From: DASUPK01 sp963819715
GTDB lineage: Bacteria > Actinomycetota > Thermoleophilia > Solirubrobacterales > 70-9
Direction: 5' to 3'
Length of the DNA: 64,000 bases
Assembly (NCBI GenBank): GCA_963819715.1
Contig: CAWFXE010000002.1
Location: forward strand, 806,001-870,000
Shown here: in pieces, positions 59,903 through 64,000 of the stretch
Numbering within the stretch: the first letter of the stretch is position 1
How the letters are laid out: the number at the start of each line of letters is the position of its first letter
Position numbers and translations under genes: made by a program
The notes under the pieces: model-generated
What the model saw: the letters and a program-made list of their open reading frames with translations, nothing else
What the model was told of the DNA's origin: nothing
The model's database searches: none

Positions 59903-60664
59903 ATGAGGACGAGGTCGGGACTTTCCGTGTTGCTGGCCCTGGCGCTGCTCGTGCAGGCATCGCCCGCGGCCGCGGGCCGCGTTCCGCTCGATTGCGGGAA
60001 GCAGCACACCGGCCAGGCCAAATTCAATCCCTACGGGCCGCACGGCGGGCCCCCGCCGATCGCGATCGGCGACTCCACGATGCTGTTCCCGATCCCCGAC
60101 TTGAACAAGGTCGGCTTCGACGTCAACGCGAAGGGCTGCCGTGGCTTCAAGCAGGCGGTCTGGGTCGCGCGCGACATGCGCAACCGCGGGGTCCTTCCCA
60201 AGCTGATCCTGATCAACTCCTACGGCAACGGGGGGGTGAACCACGACCTGATCAAGTTCGCGCTGAAGGTGATCGGGCCGAATCGGACCCTGGTCCTGGT
60301 GACGGCCTACGATGCCGACACCGGCCACCCGCCGGCTCCGGACACCGACGTGATCGTCCGGGCGGCGAAGGACCACCCCGACCAGATCAAGCTGCTCGAC
60401 TGGGTCGACTACAGCCTCCCGCACCACAAGACGGATCCGGCGCCGGGAGCGTGGTTCCTCCCCGACTACTTTCACCCCAACATCGCCGGCTCGGCTGCCT
60501 ACGCCCACTTCCTCAGCCAGGTGCTGCCTCCTCGGCCCGGCTCGGAGGGCGGCTCGTCCGGGGGTGGCGGCGTACCCGGGTGGCCGTTCGCCGTGGGAGG
60601 CGTGCTGCTGATCGCATTGCTGGCGCTCTTTCTCCGCCGTAGGCGTGTTCAAAGCCAATCGTGA
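59903..60664 (+). CDS. Secreted SGNH hydrolase with C-terminal anchor
   Basis: 253 residues, SD GGGACGAGG. Signal peptide (LSVLLALALLVQASPAAA), AIGDSTMLFPIP (Ser), INSYGNGGVN (oxyanion), TAYDADTGHPPAPDTD and PDYFHPN (Asp-x-x-His). Very like the gene at 55336. It differs by a Gly/Ser linker and a C-terminal hydrophobic helix (WPFAVGGVLLIALLALFL) followed by RRRRV, which looks like a sortase-like or C-terminal membrane anchor without LPXTG. Overlaps the next start by 4 bp. Confidence 0.8.
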   Translation: MRTRSGLSVLLALALLVQASPAAAGRVPLDCGKQHTGQAKFNPYGPHGGPPPIAIGDSTMLFPIPDLNKVGFDVNAKGCRGFKQAVWVARDMRNRGVLPKLILINSYGNGGVNHDLIKFALKVIGPNRTLVLVTAYDADTGHPPAPDTDVIVRAAKDHPDQIKLLDWVDYSLPHHKTDPAPGAWFLPDYFHPNIAGSAAYAHFLSQVLPPRPGSEGGSSGGGGVPGWPFAVGGVLLIALLALFLRRRRVQSQS

Positions 60665-61869
60665 GCTCGAAGAAGGCCCTACTTCCATTCGCGCTGCTTG
60701 TCGCCCTGCTCGCCTGCTCGGGGATGGCGCAAGCGCGCGGCGGCGCCGGGCACAACCCGGCGACGAAGAAGCTCGAGGACGCGTTCAAGATCGCCCTCTA
60801 CGTGCGTTCGGTGAGCACCGACGGCTGCTACCCGCCGGCGCCCCAGCTCGCCAGGAAGATCGGTCAGACCAAGCGGGGCCTCACCATCAGGGTCGCGAAA
60901 GGGCCGAAGTCGGTGCATCGCAGGAACGTCGTCTTCGTCCTGCGGCACGTCACGAACTGCAACAAGGTGATGATGGCCCTGCGCGCCTCGTCGGGCCTCT
61001 ACATCCTCAACTCGGCCCTGGGCACGATCCGCGTCCAGGGCCGCGGCGGGCCGCGGGTCGTCCCCGGCAAGCCGGGGCCCCCGAGGCAGATCCAGATCGT
61101 CTCGAAGACCTTCAAGATGTCCGCGCCGGATCAGCTGACCAGGCAGGAGGTGCTCTGCCCCGGCGGCAAGTACCCGATCGGCGGCGGGATGCTGGCCAGC
61201 GCTCCGCCGGACGCCGACGGCGAGGGTCTCTATCCGCACTCCTATGAGCGCCTCGGCGCTCAGCGCGGCTTCCACATCAGCGCGGTGCTCTTCGATCCGA
61301 CCTGGGCCTCCACCACCTCTCGGGACATCACGATCCAGGCGGTCTGCGCCCGCGGCCAGATCCCGCAGAACCCCACTCCGCACACGACCGTCTTCATCCT
61401 GCCCGGTCAGGTGAAGTCCGCGGTCGCCCGCTGCCCGAAGGGCCAGCGGCTGATCACCGGCGGCTTCCAGCGCACCAACTTCGGCAGCGACGGCGGCGAC
61501 TACGTGACCGAGTCCAGAGCGGTCGGCACCAACGCCTGGAAGGTCACCGGCAGCGCCTACATCGGCAGCGGCACGACAGGCGGCGGCGAGCTGACCGCGA
61601 TCGCCTACTGCTCGAAGGCCAAGAGGCCGATCCTGACCGAGGTCGCCTCGGCGCCGGTGCCCGTGGCGGCCCACATGAACGCGGCCGTGACCACGCCGGC
61701 CTGCCCCGGGCGCCTGCGACTGACAACCACCGGCTTCTCGCTGGACTCGCGCAACGCCTTCTATGCGGGGAACTCGCTGAACGATGACGAGACCTCCACC
61801 GCCAACGCATTCGGCTACCTCGGCCCGGCGAACCTCACCGCGTACGGCTACTGCCAGCGCACCCGCTAG
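60661..61869 (+). CDS. Secreted three-repeat Cys/Gly protein
   Basis: 402 residues from GTG 60661. Signal peptide (FALLVALLACSGMAQA), an N-terminal domain with two Cys to about residue 130, then three related repeats of about 80-90 residues opening LCPGGKYPIGGGML, RCPKGQRLITGGFQ and ACPGRLRLTTTGFS and closing at IQAVCARG, AIAYCSKAK and TAYGYCQRT. Each repeat seems a beta-sheet disulfide domain. Coupled to the SGNH gene. The ligand is unknown; wall-polymer binding is inference. Confidence 0.7.
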   Translation: MSSKKALLPFALLVALLACSGMAQARGGAGHNPATKKLEDAFKIALYVRSVSTDGCYPPAPQLARKIGQTKRGLTIRVAKGPKSVHRRNVVFVLRHVTNCNKVMMALRASSGLYILNSALGTIRVQGRGGPRVVPGKPGPPRQIQIVSKTFKMSAPDQLTRQEVLCPGGKYPIGGGMLASAPPDADGEGLYPHSYERLGAQRGFHISAVLFDPTWASTTSRDITIQAVCARGQIPQNPTPHTTVFILPGQVKSAVARCPKGQRLITGGFQRTNFGSDGGDYVTESRAVGTNAWKVTGSAYIGSGTTGGGELTAIAYCSKAKRPILTEVASAPVPVAAHMNAAVTTPACPGRLRLTTTGFSLDSRNAFYAGNSLNDDETSTANAFGYLGPANLTAYGYCQRTR

Positions 61870-62465
61870 TCCTTCGCTGAGGTCAAGGGGTACAGGTTCG
61901 CGCAGGCCGGCGGGATTCCATTGGCCGGCGGAAACCACGAGCAGCGGGTCGCCGAGTAGGGAAGCTCGCCGCTGGTGCAGTTGAGGAAGGTGGGCGGCGC
62001 GGTGTGGGTGAGGACGCTGACCGTGCCGTCCATCCGCCACCTCTTCTTGTTCTTCTTCTTGACCAGATGGCCCGTGGCGTAGTACGTGCCGGTTGACCCG
62101 GGATTCGGGTTGGAGGCCGGCGCAAACTGGTTCGTGAACGATCCGGAGAACTCGACCCTCTGGTGCTTGAACTTGAACGGGCCGCTCGCGACGGTGGCCG
62201 TGGTGGTCCCGCCCACCTGACAGCTCACCGGCGCGGCGAACTGCACGTACACCTTCCGTGGGGTGCTCTTGCCGTTCGGACTCCGTTTCGCGTACTCGAC
62301 GTTGAGGATGACCGAAGCGCCGCTGACGTCAGCGGCCTGCTGCTGGAAGAAGCGGTGCGAGGTCGAATACGTCTTGTACGCGCTCGCCGAAGACGCCCGC
62401 GCCGCCGAAACGGCCAGGGCAGCCACGACGAACAGGGCCAGCGCGATGAAAGGAGTACGCCTCAT
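61866..62465 (-). CDS. Secreted beta-rich hypothetical protein
   Basis: 199 residues, SD GGGAGAAG just before ATG 62465. Signal peptide (ALALFVVAALAVSAARAS), then a beta-rich domain (SVILNVEYAKRSPNGKS, VEFSGSFTNQFAPASN, a Lys-rich turn LVKKKNKKRWRMDG) with four or five Cys including TRCSWFPPANG and ACANLYP. Ends 4 bp inside the convergent gene. No family recognised. Confidence 0.65.
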   Translation of the reverse strand: MRRTPFIALALFVVAALAVSAARASSASAYKTYSTSHRFFQQQAADVSGASVILNVEYAKRSPNGKSTPRKVYVQFAAPVSCQVGGTTTATVASGPFKFKHQRVEFSGSFTNQFAPASNPNPGSTGTYYATGHLVKKKNKKRWRMDGTVSVLTHTAPPTFLNCTSGELPYSATRCSWFPPANGIPPACANLYPLTSAKD

Positions 62466-62541
62466 CTTCTCCCGGACAGGTTCGTCGCCGGGAGAAGCCT
62501 CGTCGTCCGTGCTCTATACGGACGTGGGTCCGCGCTCGGGC

Positions 62542-63969
62542 TCAGCTGATGTTCGCCATCACGTGCTTGACCTGGGTGTAGTCCTCGAGCCCGTACATCG
62601 ACAGGTCCTTGCCGTAGCCGGACTGCTTGTAGCCGCCGTGGGGCATCTCGGAGACGATCGGGATGTGATCGTTGACCCAGACGCAGCCGAACTGGAGCGC
62701 CTTGGAGACCCTGAGAGCCCGGCCGACGTCTCGCGTCCAGACCGATGAGGCCAGTCCGTAGCGGGTTCCGTTCGCCCACTGGATCGCCCTCTCCTCGGAG
62801 GTGAACGGCTGCACCGTGATCACCGGGCCGAAGATCTCGTTCTGGATCATCTCGTCGGTCTGCTTCAGGCCCGCCACCACGGCCGGCTTCATGAAGAAGC
62901 CCGGACGGCGCGCCTTCTTGCCGCCGGTGACGATCTCGGCGTTGTCCGGACGACGCTCGAGGAATCCCTCCACGCGCTCGAGCTGACGCTCGGAGTTGAC
63001 CGGGCCGAGGGTGGTGTTGCCGTTCTTCGTGTCGCCGATCTTCAGCGCCTCGGCCTGCTCGGCGAGGCCGCTGACGACCTTGTCGTAGACCTTCTTCGAG
63101 GCCAGCACGCGCGTCGCGGCGGTGCAGTCCTGGCCGGCGTTGTAGTAGCCGGTCCCGGCGATCGTCTCCATTGCCACCGCCATGTCGACGTCGTCGAAGA
63201 CCACGACCGGCGCCTTGCCGCCGAGCTCGAGGTGTACGCGCTTCAGGGTGTCCGCGGACTCACGCGCGATCCACTTGCCGGTCTCGGGCGAGCCGGTCAG
63301 GGAGACCATGCCGATGTCGGGATGCCGGACGATCGCGGCGCCCGTCGGGTCGCCGTGCCCGCCGACGAAGTTCGCCACGCCGGGCGGGAAGATCTCGGCG
63401 CAGAGCTCGGCCAGCACCGTCAGGGTCGACATCGGGGTCGTCTCGGCCGGCTTCAGCACGAGCGTGTTGCCCGCGGCCAGGGCCGGAGCGATCTTCCAGA
63501 TCGCCATCATCATCGGGTAGTTCCAGGGGGTGATCTGGCCGACGACGCCGATCGGCTCACGCCGGATCCAGGACGTGTAGCCCTCGAGGTACTCCCCGGT
63601 GGCGCGGCCGTCCATGTTCCGGGCCGCTCCCGCGAAGTAGCGGAGGTTGTCGCACATGAAGGGGATCTCGTCCTCGTAGAAGGCGGAGCGGGGCTTGCCG
63701 GCGTCCGCGGACTCGATGTCGGCGAGCTCGTCGGCCCGCTCCTCGATCCGGTCGGCCAGCTTCATCAGCAGGGTCATGCGGTCGGCGGGAGTGGTCACGC
63801 CCCAGGTCTCGAAGGCCGTCTTGGCGGCCTTGACGGCGGCGTCGACGTCGCGCTTGCTCGACAGCGGCGACTTGGCGATCACCTCTCCGGTCGCGGGGTT
63901 GAGGACGTCCTCGCGCTTGCCGTCGGCGGGCGCGACCTGCTTGCCGTCGATCATGTTCTTGAGGGTCAT
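62542..63969 (-). CDS. Gamma-aminobutyraldehyde-type aldehyde dehydrogenase
   Basis: 475 residues. NAD-dependent aldehyde dehydrogenase: ITPWNYPMMMAIWKIAPALA (first Rossmann part with catalytic Asn), KPAETTP, GSPETGKWIA, LELGGKAPVVVFDD (Glu), GYYNAGQDCTAATR (nucleophile Cys) and EIFGPVITV. The set of motifs (GQDCTAATR, HIPIVSEMPHGG) is that of YdcW/PatD-type aminobutyraldehyde dehydrogenases, which oxidise the aldehyde from putrescine to GABA. The pot operon at 51-55 kb could supply putrescine. Starts 32 bp inside the window edge. Confidence 0.88.
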   Translation of the reverse strand: MTLKNMIDGKQVAPADGKREDVLNPATGEVIAKSPLSSKRDVDAAVKAAKTAFETWGVTTPADRMTLLMKLADRIEERADELADIESADAGKPRSAFYEDEIPFMCDNLRYFAGAARNMDGRATGEYLEGYTSWIRREPIGVVGQITPWNYPMMMAIWKIAPALAAGNTLVLKPAETTPMSTLTVLAELCAEIFPPGVANFVGGHGDPTGAAIVRHPDIGMVSLTGSPETGKWIARESADTLKRVHLELGGKAPVVVFDDVDMAVAMETIAGTGYYNAGQDCTAATRVLASKKVYDKVVSGLAEQAEALKIGDTKNGNTTLGPVNSERQLERVEGFLERRPDNAEIVTGGKKARRPGFFMKPAVVAGLKQTDEMIQNEIFGPVITVQPFTSEERAIQWANGTRYGLASSVWTRDVGRALRVSKALQFGCVWVNDHIPIVSEMPHGGYKQSGYGKDLSMYGLEDYTQVKHVMANIS

Positions 63970-64000
63970 CGGCCTCGGCTTCCCGTTCCGGCTCGCTCGG

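Overview
The window is about 64 kb of very GC-rich, densely packed bacterial chromosome. Gene content points to a soil-type actinobacterium, most likely class Thermoleophilia (Solirubrobacterales or a relative). The support is an actinobacterial E2-E1 fused 2-oxoglutarate dehydrogenase, an F420-type luciferase-like oxidoreductase, NlpC/P60 genes under ydaO (c-di-AMP) riboswitches, a decaprenyl-phosphate phosphoribosyltransferase, and small secreted proteins of a style I associate with Solirubrobacterales. The taxonomic call is an inference. No rRNA, tRNA, CRISPR array, IS element or prophage was seen.

Layout. 1-9 kb: a truncated saccharopine-dehydrogenase-like gene, a zinc-ribbon protein, an alpha/beta-hydrolase homologue without its catalytic residues, SDR, orphan pilin-like protein, two membrane proteins, DUF2804, a haloalkane dehalogenase and a sulfotransferase. 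8.6-18.4 kb: RpiB-like, RibD-C, acyl-CoA dehydrogenase, APH/HAD pair, EamA transporter, frameshifted secreted protein, histidine kinase/response regulator, DEAD-box helicase and quinone oxidoreductase. 18.4-29.4 kb: PfkB kinase, CPA1 antiporter, DsbA-like protein, UbiE methyltransferase, citrate synthase, two frameshifted secreted-protein genes, F420-type oxidoreductase and a two-subunit acyl-CoA dehydrogenase. 29.5-36.2 kb: secreted proteins and a lipid cassette coding for a fatty acyl reductase (FAR), an alkyl-DHAP-synthase-like flavoenzyme and a DPPR synthase. 36.2-45.5 kb: the 1455-residue oxoglutarate dehydrogenase fusion and aconitase, so with citrate synthase three TCA genes lie here. 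45.5-51 kb: a secreted hydrolase with a lysine-rich tail, SDR and three tandem NlpC/P60 hydrolases. 51.2-55.3 kb: a polyamine ABC transporter (pot); an aminobutyraldehyde-type dehydrogenase at 62.5-64 kb could use the imported putrescine. 55.3-62.5 kb: an exported acyl-transfer region with an MBOAT protein, four SGNH proteins and small cysteine-rich secreted proteins.

Standing out: (1) FAR plus alkyl-DHAP synthase, a plausible bacterial ether-lipid route; (2) the dehydrogenase fusion, which carries two lipoyl domains and a peripheral-subunit-binding domain in the same chain as E2 and E1 catalytic domains; (3) the MBOAT/SGNH cluster; (4) the NlpC array with two c-di-AMP riboswitches and a shared inverted-repeat promoter site; (5) many genes with a TANNNT hexamer only 6-9 nt before the start codon, consistent with leaderless transcription, including a divergent promoter whose two -10 hexamers overlap; (6) two genes whose reading frames reach clear N-termini without ATG/GTG/TTG, and three secreted-protein genes each broken by a single-base shift. 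The last group could be biology or indel errors in the assembly, and raw reads would decide.
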